Below, piece after piece: positions 7,962 through 17,462 of a DNA stretch of 64,000 bases. Within the stretch, counting starts at the first letter, position 1. Each line of letters begins with the position of its first letter. Position numbers and translations under genes: made by a program. The stretch comes from Jiella soli. GTDB lineage: Bacteria > Pseudomonadota > Alphaproteobacteria > Rhizobiales > Rhizobiaceae. The DNA is taken from NCBI RefSeq assembly GCF_020615385.1, contig NZ_JAJAVB010000025.1, positions 147,296 through 211,295 of the forward strand, written 5' to 3'. The notes below the pieces were generated by a model. The model did not search any database, was not told the DNA's origin, and saw only the letters and a list, made by a program, of their open reading frames with translations.

Positions 7962-9476
7962 ATGTCCCGTCCGAATTTTCTCATCATCATGGTCGACCAG
8001 GCCAATGGGACCCTGTTCCCGGACGGGCCGGCGGACTTCCTGCACATGCCGCATCTGAAAGCGCTGGCGGCGCGCTCGACCAGGTTCCAGAACAGCTATA
8101 CGGCGAGCCCGCTCTGCGCGCCGGGGCGGGCCTCCTTCATGTCGGGCCAGCTGCCCTCGCGCACCCGGGTCTACGACAACGCCGCGGAATTCCAGTCGGC
8201 GATCCCGACCTATGCGCATCATCTGCGCCGCGCCGGCTATCACACCTGCCTGTCCGGCAAGATGCATTTCGTCGGCCCGGACCAGCTCCACGGCTTCGAG
8301 CAGCGGCTGACGACCGATGTCTACCCGGCCGATTTCGGCTGGACGCCGGACTATCGCAAGCCCGGCGAGCGGATCGACTGGTGGTACCACAATCTCGGCT
8401 CGGTCACCGGGGCGGGCTGTGCCGAGATCACCAACCAGATGGAATATGACGACGAGGTCGCCTTCTTCGCCGAGCAGAAGCTGTTCGACCTGTCGCGCGG
8501 CCAGGACGGCCGGCCCTGGGCGCTGACCGTCTCCTTCACCCATCCGCACGACCCCTATGTCGCGCGGAAGAAGTTCTGGGACCTCTACGAGGATTGCGCG
8601 CATCTCCAGCCCGAGGTCGCCGCCATCCCGTTCGAGGAGCAGGACGCGCATTCGCGGCGCCTCTATCTCGCCAACGACTACAAGAAGTTCGACATTCTCG
8701 ACGAGAACGTCCGCAAGGCGCGGCGCGGCTATTTCGCCAACCTCTCCTATATCGACGAGAAGATCGGCGCGCTCCTCGACGTCCTCAAGCGCACGCGCAT
8801 GGACGAGAACACCGTGGTCGCCTTCGTCTCCGACCATGGCGACATGCTGGGCGAGCGCGGCCTGTGGTTCAAGATGAGCTTCTTCGAGGGCTCCGCCCGC
8901 GTGCCGCTGATGATCGCCGCGCCCGGGCTCGAGCAGCGGCTGGTCGAGGCGCCGGTCTCGACCATCGACATGACGCCGACGCTCTGCGACCTAGCCGGCA
9001 TCGACATGGGCGCGATCAAGCCCTGGACCGACGGCCATTCGCTGGTGCCGATGGTGAACGGCGCAGCCCGCCCGGAGCCGGTCTACATGGAATATGCCGC
9101 CGAGGGATCCTACGCGCCGCTGGTCTCGATCCGTGAGGGCCGCTGGAAGTTCAATCACTGCGAACTCGACCCGCCGCAACTTTTCGATCTCGACGTCGAC
9201 CCGAGGGAGCTGACGAACCTCGCCAACGATCCGGCGCATGCCGGGACGGTCGAGCGCTTCCAGACGATCGTGCGGGAAAAGTGGGACATGGCGCGCTTCG
9301 ACGCCGAGGTGCGCGAGAGCCAGGCGCGGCGCTGGGTGGTCTACGAGGCCCTGCGCAACGGCGCCTATTACCCCTGGGACTATCAGCCGCTGCAAAGGGC
9401 GTCGGAGCGCTACATGCGCAACCACATGGACCTCAACGTGCTCGAAGAGCAGAAGCGGTTTCCGAGGGGAGAATGA
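7962..9476 (+). CDS. betC: choline sulfatase
   Basis: Cytoplasmic type I sulfatase that hydrolyses choline-O-sulfate to choline and sulfate, feeding glycine betaine synthesis or sulfur/carbon supply. The 504-residue product begins 'MSRPNFLIIMVDQ' and carries the formylglycine motif C52-A-P-G-R56, the histidine/metal motifs 'SFTHPHDPY' and 'FVSDHGDMLGERGLWFK', and the C-terminal choline-sulfatase extension ending in 'YPWDYQPLQRASERYMRNH', which separates BetC from other sulfatases. ATG 7962 matches the family's N-terminus. Followed by a glutathione transferase gene with a 4-nt overlap. The other bet genes (betI, betA, betB) are not nearby. Confidence 0.94.
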   Translation: MSRPNFLIIMVDQANGTLFPDGPADFLHMPHLKALAARSTRFQNSYTASPLCAPGRASFMSGQLPSRTRVYDNAAEFQSAIPTYAHHLRRAGYHTCLSGKMHFVGPDQLHGFEQRLTTDVYPADFGWTPDYRKPGERIDWWYHNLGSVTGAGCAEITNQMEYDDEVAFFAEQKLFDLSRGQDGRPWALTVSFTHPHDPYVARKKFWDLYEDCAHLQPEVAAIPFEEQDAHSRRLYLANDYKKFDILDENVRKARRGYFANLSYIDEKIGALLDVLKRTRMDENTVVAFVSDHGDMLGERGLWFKMSFFEGSARVPLMIAAPGLEQRLVEAPVSTIDMTPTLCDLAGIDMGAIKPWTDGHSLVPMVNGAARPEPVYMEYAAEGSYAPLVSIREGRWKFNHCELDPPQLFDLDVDPRELTNLANDPAHAGTVERFQTIVREKWDMARFDAEVRESQARRWVVYEALRNGAYYPWDYQPLQRASERYMRNHMDLNVLEEQKRFPRGE

Positions 9477-10120
9477 CGATGATCACGGTCTGGGGCCGCG
9501 CCAATTCCTCAAACGTCCAGGCGGTGATGTGGGCGATCGGTGAACTCGGCCTCGCCTATGAGCGGCACGATGTCGGCCACAGACATGGCGGCAACGACAC
9601 GGCCGAGTTCCTCGCCATGAACCCCAACGGCACGGTGCCTGTCGTGCGCGATGCCGATGGCGAGCCGCTGTGGGAATCGGCCGCGATCCTGCGCTATCTC
9701 GCATGGCGCTATGGCGAGCCGCCGTTCTGGCCTGCCGAGCTCGCGGCGCGCTCGCATATCGACAAATGGGCGGAGTGGGCAAAGCTCAACATCGCCGGGG
9801 GCTTCACCGCGCCGATCTTCTGGCGCGTCGTGCGCACACCGGCCAAGGAGCGGGACGAGGCGGCGATCGCCGCGGCTCTCGCGAGCCTCGGCAGGAAGCT
9901 CGACATCGCCGAGGTCCAGCTTCGAAACCACGCCTTCCTCGCGGGCCATGACTTTACCCTGGCCGACATCCAGTTCGGCCACATTCTGCACCGCTATTTC
10001 GATATCGAGATCGAGCGCCCATCGCATCCGGCGATCGAGAGCTACTATGACAGGCTGGCCGAGCGGCCGGCCTATCGCGAGCATGTGATGATCTCATACG
10101 AGGATCTCAAGGTCGGCTGA
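9473..10120 (+). CDS. glutathione S-transferase family protein, coupled to betC
   Basis: 215-residue glutathione transferase: thioredoxin-like N-terminus 'MITVWGRANSSNVQAVMWAIGELGLAYE' with a Ser-rich loop in the activating position, cis-Pro motif 'NPNGTVPVV', 'WESAAILRYLA', and C-terminal helical domain with 'HDFTLADIQFGHILHRYF'. Its ATG overlaps the betC stop (ATGA), so the two are translationally coupled. The pairing suggests a role in handling a sulfur or choline-derived compound, but this is inference; the family is promiscuous. Confidence 0.88.
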   Translation: MTMITVWGRANSSNVQAVMWAIGELGLAYERHDVGHRHGGNDTAEFLAMNPNGTVPVVRDADGEPLWESAAILRYLAWRYGEPPFWPAELAARSHIDKWAEWAKLNIAGGFTAPIFWRVVRTPAKERDEAAIAAALASLGRKLDIAEVQLRNHAFLAGHDFTLADIQFGHILHRYFDIEIERPSHPAIESYYDRLAERPAYREHVMISYEDLKVG

Positions 10121-10166
10121 CGGGCGAGGCGCCCGGCCAGACGATTGCGGGGCGCCGCCGCGGCCC

Positions 10167-12488
10167 TCAGAACTCCTCCCAGCCGTCTTCCTGCATCGTC
10201 GCCTTGCGCATCGCGCCGCCGACGCTTCTCAGCTGGCGGATCTTCGAGGCCTTTCTCGGCGGATCGATGGGCGCGGGCGGCGTCCATTTCACCGCGCCCT
10301 TGATGGCGGGCGCCGGGGTGGCCTGCGCAGGAGCCCTGCGCTGAGGACGTACTGGCACTTCGGCGGCCGGCTCGCGCAGATGGGCGCGGAAGCGCTTGAC
10401 GAGGCTCGACAGCCGCTCGATCTCCGCCTGCAGCGTCGTGGCGGCCGCGGTGGTCTCCTCCACCATCGCCGCGTTCTGCTGGGTGGCGATGTCCATCTGG
10501 TCGGCGGCGACCGAGACCTCGCGCAGATTGTTTGCCTGGTCCTGCGCCCCGCGCGCGATCTCGGCGACGAAGCGGCTGGTCTCGGCGACGTCCACGACGA
10601 TCTCCTCGAGCGACTTGCCCGACTGCGAAACCAGCGCGACGCCTTCCTTGACCTGGTCGTGCGAGGCGAGGATCAGCGCCTTGATCTCGCGGGCCGAGCC
10701 GGCCGAGCGCTGGGCGAGGCTGCGCACTTCCTGGGCGACGACGGCGAAGCCGCGCCCGGCCTCGCCCGCGCGCGCCGCCTCGACGCCGGCATTGAGGGCG
10801 AGGAGGTTCGTCTGGAAGGCGATCTCGTCGATGACGCCGAGGATCTTGCCGATCTTTTCCGACGATTGCTGGATCGTTGCCATGGCCGCCACGGCCTTGC
10901 CGACGATCTCGCCGCCGCGCTCGGCCTTCTCCTTGGCGGTCAAGGCGGCCGTGTCGGCGCGGTTGGCGCCGCGTGCGGTCTCGCCGATCCGGCCGGTGAC
11001 CTCGCCGAGGGCCGCGACGGTCTGTTCGAGATTGGCCGCCTGCTGCTCGGTGCGCCGCGACAAATCGTCGGTGGCGACCGCGATCTCGGAGATCCCGGAC
11101 CGGATCGTTCCGAGCGAGGGGATGATGGTGCCGAGGGCTTCGTCGAGGCCGTCGACCGCGTTGTTGAAGCGCTCGCCGAGCCCGTGCGGGTCGGCCTCGC
11201 CCGCGTCGATCCGCACGGTGAGGTCGCCGCTCGCGAGCCGGTCGAGCGCTTCCGACAGCCGCTCGGCGATCTGCTGGTCGCGGCGCGAGGCTTCGGCCTG
11301 TTCGGCCTGCCTCGAAGCCTCGGCGCGTGCCGCGGCGGCGCGGGCGCTGTCGGCTTCGCTCTGCGCCTCTCGCTCGGCGCGGCGGGTCGTCTCGCCGAGC
11401 TTCGCAACGGCTCGGGCGATCGCGCCGAACTCGTTGCGTCGCGCCCTGTCCTCCTCGCGGATCGCGTCCGCTTCGCCCTCGGCGCTCGCCTCGATGGCGG
11501 CCGCCATGCGGCGAACCGTTCCAGCGATCGACCGACCGACGAACTGCGCCGAAAGGAAGCCGGTGAGGATCAGGATGATCGCACCCGCGAGCGCGGCGAT
11601 CTCGATCGTCGTTGCGAGCCCGTCGGCTTGCGGCAGGAGACCCGACTGACGCTGGGCAACGGCTGCGGAAAGCCCGTCCAGCTGCTTCGACAGGGCGAGC
11701 GGAAGCACCGCGAGAACGGCCTCGCGCCGGTTCCCGATGGTCGCATCCGCCCGGACTGCCTCGGCGACCGCCGATCCGAACGCCTCGGTCGCCGCCAGGG
11801 CGGCGCGCGCCCGTTCGAGCTGCGGCTCGTCGGTCATGATCTTGACCATGGCGTCGTAGCGGCCGCGGGTCTCGGCGAGCTTCGCCTCGACGTCCTTCGC
11901 CGCCGCCGCATTCCTCGCCACCAGCGCCTGCTGGCTGACATAGAGGCCCTCGGTAAGCGACTGGAAGGTCTGAGTCGCCTGATAGAGGGCCTCTATGTCG
12001 AAGGCCCGCCATGCGGTCTGCATCACGTCCGCCATGGCAAGGCTCGCCAGCGGCCCGGCCTGGTCGGCTCGGCCGATCGCAGCCTGGTGCGCCGCATGGA
12101 GCCCGGCATAGTCGCGGAAGGCGGCGGCATAGCCGTCGAGGCCGGTTCGCAGGCTTTTCAGCCCGTTCTCCAGCGTCTCGTCTCCCGCGGCCGAAGCCCC
12201 GGCCGTCTCGGTGGCCGCACTCGCGGCATCGCTTGCCGCGGCGAACGCGTTCACGGCCTCCTCGGACGGCGCGAGGTCGTAGTCGAGCGCCGCGAGGCGC
12301 AGGTCCGCGACGCGCTCGCGCAGCGTGCCAAGCGCGATGCTCTGCCGGATCGCCTGTCCATCCTCGGCCATGAGCCGCGAGAAACCGCCAAGGCCGGCGA
12401 TCAGGCCGATGCACAGCACGGCCGCGAGAAGGGCGACGGGGACGAATCCGATGGTGATACGGCTGATGGCGCCGAGTTTGTTTCGCAT
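10167..12488 (-). CDS. methyl-accepting chemotaxis protein with CheR-docking tail
   Basis: 773-residue transmembrane chemoreceptor. TM1 at about residues 11-33, a large helical periplasmic sensor domain (about 36-293), TM2 at 295-314, HAMP-like segments, and the cytoplasmic signalling domain with the highly conserved hairpin tip '[44 protein letters not shown]'. The C-terminus is a linker ending in GWEEF, which fits the xWxxF pentapeptide that tethers CheR and CheB in high-abundance receptors. Start taken at ATG 12488 behind GAGGGAAGG. No che genes are close by. A long reading frame on the opposite strand is a codon-bias shadow. Confidence 0.92.
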   Translation of the reverse strand: MRNKLGAISRITIGFVPVALLAAVLCIGLIAGLGGFSRLMAEDGQAIRQSIALGTLRERVADLRLAALDYDLAPSEEAVNAFAAASDAASAATETAGASAAGDETLENGLKSLRTGLDGYAAAFRDYAGLHAAHQAAIGRADQAGPLASLAMADVMQTAWRAFDIEALYQATQTFQSLTEGLYVSQQALVARNAAAAKDVEAKLAETRGRYDAMVKIMTDEPQLERARAALAATEAFGSAVAEAVRADATIGNRREAVLAVLPLALSKQLDGLSAAVAQRQSGLLPQADGLATTIEIAALAGAIILILTGFLSAQFVGRSIAGTVRRMAAAIEASAEGEADAIREEDRARRNEFGAIARAVAKLGETTRRAEREAQSEADSARAAAARAEASRQAEQAEASRRDQQIAERLSEALDRLASGDLTVRIDAGEADPHGLGERFNNAVDGLDEALGTIIPSLGTIRSGISEIAVATDDLSRRTEQQAANLEQTVAALGEVTGRIGETARGANRADTAALTAKEKAERGGEIVGKAVAAMATIQQSSEKIGKILGVIDEIAFQTNLLALNAGVEAARAGEAGRGFAVVAQEVRSLAQRSAGSAREIKALILASHDQVKEGVALVSQSGKSLEEIVVDVAETSRFVAEIARGAQDQANNLREVSVAADQMDIATQQNAAMVEETTAAATTLQAEIERLSSLVKRFRAHLREPAAEVPVRPQRRAPAQATPAPAIKGAVKWTPPAPIDPPRKASKIRQLRSVGGAMRKATMQEDGWEEF

Positions 12489-12732
12489 TTCCTTCCCTCG
12501 CGGCCGCCCGGACGACATGCCTGGGCCCGGCCTTGGATCGGCGCGACCCTAGTGGGCTTGGATGGAGCGACGCTTGCCGCGGCGCACGCGCCGCCGCCGG
12601 CTGTCGGCTGGGAGGGCGCAGGCGGCGCCTGCCGCGGCTATGAGCCGCACGCATGGCTCTCCGGCGAGCCGTGACTGTGGCGACGGCTTGCGCGGCGGGC
12701 CGCGATGCCCTAGGTCGGAGAGATCACGACGC

Positions 12733-12922
12733 ATGCGGGAGAGACCGGCCTCAAGGCCGGCGCCGAAGGAGCAACCGCCCCGGAAACTCTCAGGCAGAAG
12801 GACCGCTTGGCGTCGCAAAAGTCCGAAGAGAGACGGCGCTTGAACCGCCGTCCGCCGTAGGAGAAAACGCCGCGCGGAATTCTTCCGCGGTCGTGAAGCT
12901 CTCAGGCTCATGACGGAAGGGG
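12733..12922 (+). ncRNA. tandem glycine riboswitch
   Basis: Two adjacent aptamers in the 5' leader of the DadA-like gene. Aptamer 1 (about 12733-12805) has the canonical 'GCGGGAGAGACCGG' start, a GC stem, 'GCCGAAGGAGCAACCGCCCC' and closing 'GGAAACTCTCAGGCAGAAGGACCG'. Aptamer 2 (about 12815-12922) repeats the plan with 'AGAGAGACGGCG', 'GCCGTAGGAGAAAACGCC', a longer variable stem and the closing 'GAAGCTCTCAGGC'. These are the conserved glycine-riboswitch core elements (glycine binding switches on genes for its breakdown or export). Exact ends were set by eye. Confidence 0.9.
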
Positions 12923-12935
12923 CATGACCGACACC

Positions 12936-12960
12936 CCCGCCTCGCTGGCGGGAGGAAGGG
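12936..12960 (+). promoter_or_regulatory. hairpin abutting ribosome site; possible riboswitch expression platform
   Basis: Perfect 6-bp stem CCCGCC / GGCGGG with a 5-nt loop (12936-12952) directly followed by AGGAAGGG, the ribosome-binding site of the DadA-like gene. An alternative fold linked to the glycine aptamers could hide or free this site. The regulatory role is inferred from position only. Confidence 0.45.
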
Positions 12961-12966
12961 ATTGTC

Positions 12967-14256
12967 ATGGCTTCCATCGCCGTCATCGGCGCCGGCATCA
13001 CCGGCATCACCACCGCCTACAAGCTCCTGAAGCACGGCTTCGACGTCACGGTCTTCGACCGCAACGCCTATGCCGCGATGGAGACCTCCTTCGCCAATGG
13101 CGGCCAGCTCTCGGCCTCGAATGCCGAGGTCTGGAACCAGCCGGCGACCTTCCTGAAGGGCGTCAAATGGATGCTGAGGAAGGATGCGCCGCTGCTCGTC
13201 CACCCGGCGCCCTCCTGGCACAAGCTCTCCTGGATGGCCGAGTTCGTGCTCGCCGCCAGGGACTACGAGACCAACACGATCGCGACGACCAGGCTCGCCA
13301 TCGAGGCGCGCCGGCACCTCCTCGAGATGGCCGAGACCGAGGGCTTCGCCTTCGATGCCGAGAGGCGCGGCATCCTGCATGTCTATGAATCCCGGAAGGA
13401 ATTTACCCACGCCGCGGGCGTCAACCGGCTCCTGGAGGAGGGCGGGCTCGTCCGGCGCGCGGTGACGCCGCAGGAGATCGCCGCCATCGAGCCGCGGATA
13501 AACGGCCGCTTCGTCGGCGGCTTCTTCACCGAATCCGATTTCACCGGCGACATCCACAAATTCACCCGCCGCCTGGCCGAGGCCTGCGTGCGGCACGGGG
13601 CGACCCTGCGGTTCGACGCCGACGTCCGCGTGCTCGCCGCCGCCGAGACCGGCGGCGCCAGCGTGACCTACGCCGACCGGCGCGATCCGGCCGCCGAGCC
13701 GCGGACCGAGCGCTTCGACGCCGTCGTCGTCTGCGCCGGGACGGCCAGCCGGAAGCTTGCGCGCCAGCTCGGCGACCGGGTGAACATCTATCCGGTCAAG
13801 GGCTATTCGCTGACGGTCAATCTCGACGACGCGGAGAGCCGCGCGGCCGCGCCCTACGTCTCCATCCTCGACGACCATGCCAAGATCGTCACCTCGCGGC
13901 TGGGGGCGGACCGGCTTCGGCTCGCCGGGACGGCGGAGTTCGCCGGGGAGAACCGCGACATCAAGGCGGCGCGCATCAGGCCGCTGGTCGACTGGTGCCG
14001 AATGCGCTTTCCGGGCGTCTCGACCGACTCGGTCGTGCCCTGGGCCGGGCTTCGGCCGATGATGCCGAACATGATGCCGCGGGTCGGCCGCGGCCGCCGT
14101 CCGGCGGTGTTCTACAATACCGGCCACGGCCATCTCGGCTGGACCCTCGCCGGCGCGACCGCCGAGATGATCGCGGCGGAGATCGCCGGGAGTTTCCGGA
14201 ACGAACCGCTTGCCGGCTCTTCCGGCTCTCGCCGTCAGGAGGCCCTCGCCGCCTGA
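12967..14256 (+). CDS. DadA-like FAD-dependent D-amino acid dehydrogenase / glycine oxidase family
   Basis: 429-residue flavoprotein of the DAO superfamily, closest in plan to the small subunit of D-amino acid dehydrogenase. N-terminal Rossmann dinucleotide motif 'SIAVIGAGITGITTAYKLLKHGFDVTVFDR', 'ETSFANGGQLSASNAEVWNQP' (typical DadA), and the C-terminal 'WAGLRPMMPNMMPRVGRG...NTGHGHLGWTLA' FAD-closing motif. It oxidises an amino acid to the oxo acid plus ammonia, passing electrons to the respiratory chain. The preceding tandem glycine riboswitch argues that glycine is the inducer and probably a substrate or upstream metabolite. ATG 12967 follows GGAGGAAGGG. Confidence 0.88.
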   Translation: MASIAVIGAGITGITTAYKLLKHGFDVTVFDRNAYAAMETSFANGGQLSASNAEVWNQPATFLKGVKWMLRKDAPLLVHPAPSWHKLSWMAEFVLAARDYETNTIATTRLAIEARRHLLEMAETEGFAFDAERRGILHVYESRKEFTHAAGVNRLLEEGGLVRRAVTPQEIAAIEPRINGRFVGGFFTESDFTGDIHKFTRRLAEACVRHGATLRFDADVRVLAAAETGGASVTYADRRDPAAEPRTERFDAVVVCAGTASRKLARQLGDRVNIYPVKGYSLTVNLDDAESRAAAPYVSILDDHAKIVTSRLGADRLRLAGTAEFAGENRDIKAARIRPLVDWCRMRFPGVSTDSVVPWAGLRPMMPNMMPRVGRGRRPAVFYNTGHGHLGWTLAGATAEMIAAEIAGSFRNEPLAGSSGSRRQEALAA

Positions 14257-14355
14257 GCGCCGGCGTCCGGCGCGCAATTCGCCGAAGAGTTGTCCCCATC
14301 TCCCGTCCACGCGTCGACACTCGCACTCGTGTCGAACGAGCGACGGGAGTGGGTG

Positions 14356-15171
14356 ATGCAGGTGGGACGCGATGTTCTGGAGGCGGCGCGCCGCGTCGGC
14401 GCGGCCGAGGGGGTCGAGCCGGCGGCACTGGTCGCGGTCGCCATCGCCGAGACGCGGGCCGTGCCGCTCGCCCATTTCGACGGGCGGTCCGAGCCGCTGA
14501 TCCGCTTCGAGGGGCATTATTTCGATCGGCTGCTGCCAAAGGCGGAACGAGCGCGGGCGCGCGCGCTCGGCCTTGCCAGCCCGAAGGCGGGCGCCGTGCG
14601 CAATCCCGCCTCGCAGCCGGGCCGCTGGCGCCTGTTCGACCGGGCCGCGGCGATCGATCCGGAGGCGGCGGCGGGCGCGGTCTCCTGGGGGCTCTGCCAG
14701 GTGATGGGCGCGCACTGGAAGCGTCTCGGATTCTCCGGGGCCGCCGATCTCGCCAAGGCCGCCCGCGCATCGCCGGACGGGCAGTTCCGGATCGGAGCGC
14801 GCTTCCTTGGGCTCGGCCGGCTCGCGGACCGGCTTTCCGCCGGCGACTTCGCCGGCTTTGCGCGCCGCTACAACGGCCCGGGCTTCGCGCGGAACCGCTA
14901 CGACGCCAAGATCCGCACGGCCTACCGCGAGGCCTTGTCCATGCTGGCGGAGACGGCCGACGGCGGCGCCGTTTCGTCGAGGCTGAGGCGAGGCGAGCGG
15001 GGCGGTGCCATCGCGGAACTGCAGGCGAGCCTCAACCGGCATGGAGCTGACATCGCCGTGGACGGCATCTTCGGCCCGGCGACGCAGGCCGCGCTTTCGG
15101 CGTTCCAGCACAAGGCGGGACTGCCGGCGACCGGCACGGGTGACAGGGCGACGCTCGCGGCGCTCGGATGA
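14356..15171 (+). CDS. N-acetylmuramidase-family endolysin-like protein with peptidoglycan-binding domain
   Basis: 271 residues: an N-acetylmuramidase (DUF3380) domain (about 1-195) with 'AIAETRAVPLAHFDGRSEPLIRFEGHYF' containing the likely catalytic Glu, 'SWGLCQVMGAHWKRLGF' and 'FARRYNGPGFARNRYDAKI', then a PG_binding_1 domain (about 205-268; 'ELQASLNRHGADIAVDGIFGPATQAALSAFQ'). This architecture is that of phage endolysins, yet no holin, spanin or phage structural gene is present, and no secretion signal is visible. Either a domesticated lysin or a phage/GTA relic. ATG 14356 chosen over the upstream TTG at 14290. Confidence 0.85.
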   Translation: MQVGRDVLEAARRVGAAEGVEPAALVAVAIAETRAVPLAHFDGRSEPLIRFEGHYFDRLLPKAERARARALGLASPKAGAVRNPASQPGRWRLFDRAAAIDPEAAAGAVSWGLCQVMGAHWKRLGFSGAADLAKAARASPDGQFRIGARFLGLGRLADRLSAGDFAGFARRYNGPGFARNRYDAKIRTAYREALSMLAETADGGAVSSRLRRGERGGAIAELQASLNRHGADIAVDGIFGPATQAALSAFQHKAGLPATGTGDRATLAALG

Positions 15172-15245
15172 GGTCGCTCCGCGAATGGACGCCGAAGCCT
15201 TTTTTGCTGGCATCGGCGTTCCCGCCCCCTATCTTGTCGCGCATT

Positions 15246-15971
15246 ATGATGGAGCCTCCAGCGATCGACCCCGGGCGTCACGCCCTGTTCCTCGACTTCG
15301 ACGGCACGCTCGTCGGTTTCGTCGACGATCCGGCCAAGGTCGCGATCCGGCCGGCCGCGCGCGACCGGCTTGAAGAGCTGGCCGAGGCGCTGTCGGGCGC
15401 CCTGGCGATCGTCAGCGGCCGCAGGATCGCCGATCTCGACCGCTTCCTGGCGCCGCTCGAATTCGCGGCGGCGGGGGTGCACGGGCTGGAACGCCGCGGC
15501 GCGCCCGGCGGCAAGATCGAGCGCCTCGCCGGCCCCGAACTTCTGGACGACACCCGCGAGCGTCTGTCGGAAACGCTCGCCGGGAATCCCCGGCTGCGGC
15601 TGGAGGACAAGGGCACGGCGCTCGTCCTTCACTACCGCAATGCCGCCGATCTCGAAGATATGGCGAGACGGGCCATGGACCAGGCGGTGGCGGGGCGTCA
15701 CGACCTCGTCGTGATGAATGGCGACAACATCGTCGAAGTCCATCCGGCGGGCATGGACAAGGGTGTCGCCCTGGCGGCGATCATGGAGGCACCACCCTTT
15801 GCCGGCCGGCTGCCGGTCTATGTCGGCGACGACACCACCGACGAGTACGCGCTGAAGACGGCCCGCGAGGCCGGCGGCGTGTCGATCAAGGTCGGAAGCA
15901 AGGATTCCGTCGCCGAATACCGGCTGAAGGACGTGGCCGCAGTGCATCGCTGGCTCGGCGTTCCGGACTGA
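15246..15971 (+). CDS. otsB: trehalose-6-phosphate phosphatase
   Basis: HAD-superfamily phosphatase, about 241 residues, that dephosphorylates trehalose-6-phosphate to trehalose, second step of the OtsAB pathway used for osmotic and desiccation protection. Motif I 'LFLDFDGTLVGF' (nucleophile Asp), motif II 'AIVSGR', the trehalose-phosphatase signature 'GVHGLERR', and the closing metal motif 'VYVGDDTTDEYAL'. ATG 15246 (or 15249) chosen; an upstream frame from 15168 would overlap the preceding gene. Followed after 78 nt by otsA on the same strand, an operon. Confidence 0.93.
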   Translation: MMEPPAIDPGRHALFLDFDGTLVGFVDDPAKVAIRPAARDRLEELAEALSGALAIVSGRRIADLDRFLAPLEFAAAGVHGLERRGAPGGKIERLAGPELLDDTRERLSETLAGNPRLRLEDKGTALVLHYRNAADLEDMARRAMDQAVAGRHDLVVMNGDNIVEVHPAGMDKGVALAAIMEAPPFAGRLPVYVGDDTTDEYALKTAREAGGVSIKVGSKDSVAEYRLKDVAAVHRWLGVPD

Positions 15972-16049
15972 GACGGGCGGGCGGCACGGAGCAGATCAAT
16001 ACGACGAGACGGCGCGGCGGCAGGCCGCCCGCAGGACATGGGAAGGGAG

Positions 16050-17462
16050 ATGATGGCTGAAGGGCAGCGGCGGCTGGTCTGCGTATCCAACCGCGTGGGA
16101 CCGCTCAGCGACGAGGGCAAGGCGGGAGGACTGGCGGTCGGCCTGTCCGACGCCTTGAAGCGGCGAGGCGGCCTGTGGTTCGGCTGGAGCGGCAACACAT
16201 CGGAAGAGGGGACCTTCTCGGAGGCGGTCACCGAGGTTCAGGACGACGTGGCGATGACCACGATCGACATGAACAAGGAGGAACTCGAAGGCTTCTATCT
16301 GCATTACGCCAACCGGTCGCTCTGGCCGCTCCTGCATTACCGGCTCGATCTCGCCGAATTCGACCGCCAGTCGGACCGCATCTATCGGTCGGTCAACCAG
16401 CGCTTCGCGGCGCGGCTTGCGCCGCTGCTCCATGAGGACGACCTCGTCTGGGTGCACGACTACCACTTCTTCTATCTCGGCTCGGAGCTGCGGCAATGCG
16501 GGTTCAAGGGCCGGATCGGCTTCTTCCTGCATATCCCGTTCTGCCCGCCGGAAATCTTCACCGCCCTCCCGGCGAGCCACGACATCGTGCGGGCGATGCT
16601 CGCCTATGACGTGATCGGCTTCCAGACCGATACCGACCGGCGCAATTTCGTCGGCTTCTGCGTCCGCGAGCTCGGCGGCGAGAAGCTGCCCGGCCACCGC
16701 GTGCGGGTCGGCGACCGCGAGGTCGTGGCCAAGGCGTTCCCGATCGGCATCGACGCGCCGGGCTATGCCCGCTTCGCCGTCTCGCCCGAGGCCGGCGAGC
16801 ACGAGGAAATGCTGCGCGACATGGCCGGGGAGCGGCTGCAGATCGTCGGCGTCGACCGCATGGATTATTCCAAGGGCCTGGTCGAGCGCTTCAAGGGCTT
16901 CGAGCGTCTGCTCGAGGACTATCCGGAAAACCGCGGCAAGGTGCAGTTCCTGCAGGTGGCGCCGCTGTCGCGCTCCGAGCTCGACGCTTATGTCGAGCTC
17001 AGGCGTGAGTTGGAAGAGCTCGCCGGCCATATCAACGGCCGCTTCGCGACGCTCGACTGGACCCCGATCCAGATCATGACGCGCGGCTTCACCCGCCGCG
17101 CGCTCGCCGGGATCTACCGCGCCGCGCGCGTGTGCCTGGTGACGCCGCTGAGAGACGGGATGAACCTCGTCGCCAAGGAGTTCGTCGCGGCGCAGGACCC
17201 GGACGATCCCGGCGTCCTCGTCCTGTCGCGCTTTGCCGGCGCGCGGGCGGAGCTCGAAGATTACGCGCTGGTGGTCAATCCCTATTCGACCGACGACGTC
17301 GCCCGCGCGCTGCAGCGGGCGCTGACCATGCCCTTCGACGAGCGCAGCCGCCGCTGGGAGGGCATGCGCGAGGCCGTCTTCGCCGGGACCTCGGATATCT
17401 GGTGCAACACCTTCATCGCGGAACTCGAGGGCACGGCCGCTCCCGATCCGGCGCCGGCCTGA
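16050..17462 (+). CDS. otsA: trehalose-6-phosphate synthase
   Basis: GT20 glycosyltransferase joining UDP-glucose and glucose-6-phosphate to trehalose-6-phosphate. About 470 residues with 'LVCVSNRVGPLSDEGKAGGLAVGL' (donor-binding loop), 'VWVHDYHFFYLGSELR', 'IGFFLHIPFCPPEIF', 'VDRMDYSKGLVERFKGFERLL' and 'TPLRDGMNLVAKEFVAAQ', all classic OtsA blocks. Start set at ATG 16050 (16053 equally possible) behind GGAAGGGAG. Its last codons spell PDPAPA and form one arm of a palindrome shared with the convergent MFS gene. Confidence 0.95.
   Translation: MMAEGQRRLVCVSNRVGPLSDEGKAGGLAVGLSDALKRRGGLWFGWSGNTSEEGTFSEAVTEVQDDVAMTTIDMNKEELEGFYLHYANRSLWPLLHYRLDLAEFDRQSDRIYRSVNQRFAARLAPLLHEDDLVWVHDYHFFYLGSELRQCGFKGRIGFFLHIPFCPPEIFTALPASHDIVRAMLAYDVIGFQTDTDRRNFVGFCVRELGGEKLPGHRVRVGDREVVAKAFPIGIDAPGYARFAVSPEAGEHEEMLRDMAGERLQIVGVDRMDYSKGLVERFKGFERLLEDYPENRGKVQFLQVAPLSRSELDAYVELRRELEELAGHINGRFATLDWTPIQIMTRGFTRRALAGIYRAARVCLVTPLRDGMNLVAKEFVAAQDPDDPGVLVLSRFAGARAELEDYALVVNPYSTDDVARALQRALTMPFDERSRRWEGMREAVFAGTSDIWCNTFIAELEGTAAPDPAPA

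Noticed and set aside
10380-12674. 764-codon open frame antisense to the chemoreceptor gene
   Set aside because: Arises from high GC third positions of the real gene; no domain and Arg/Gly/Asp-rich composition typical of shadows.
14356-15171. Prophage suggested by the endolysin-like gene
   Set aside because: No integrase, attachment repeats, holin, terminase or structural genes nearby.
12790-15213. 807-codon minus-strand frame opposite the DadA-like and muramidase genes
   Set aside because: Spans two unrelated real genes and a riboswitch on the other strand; no recognisable domain.
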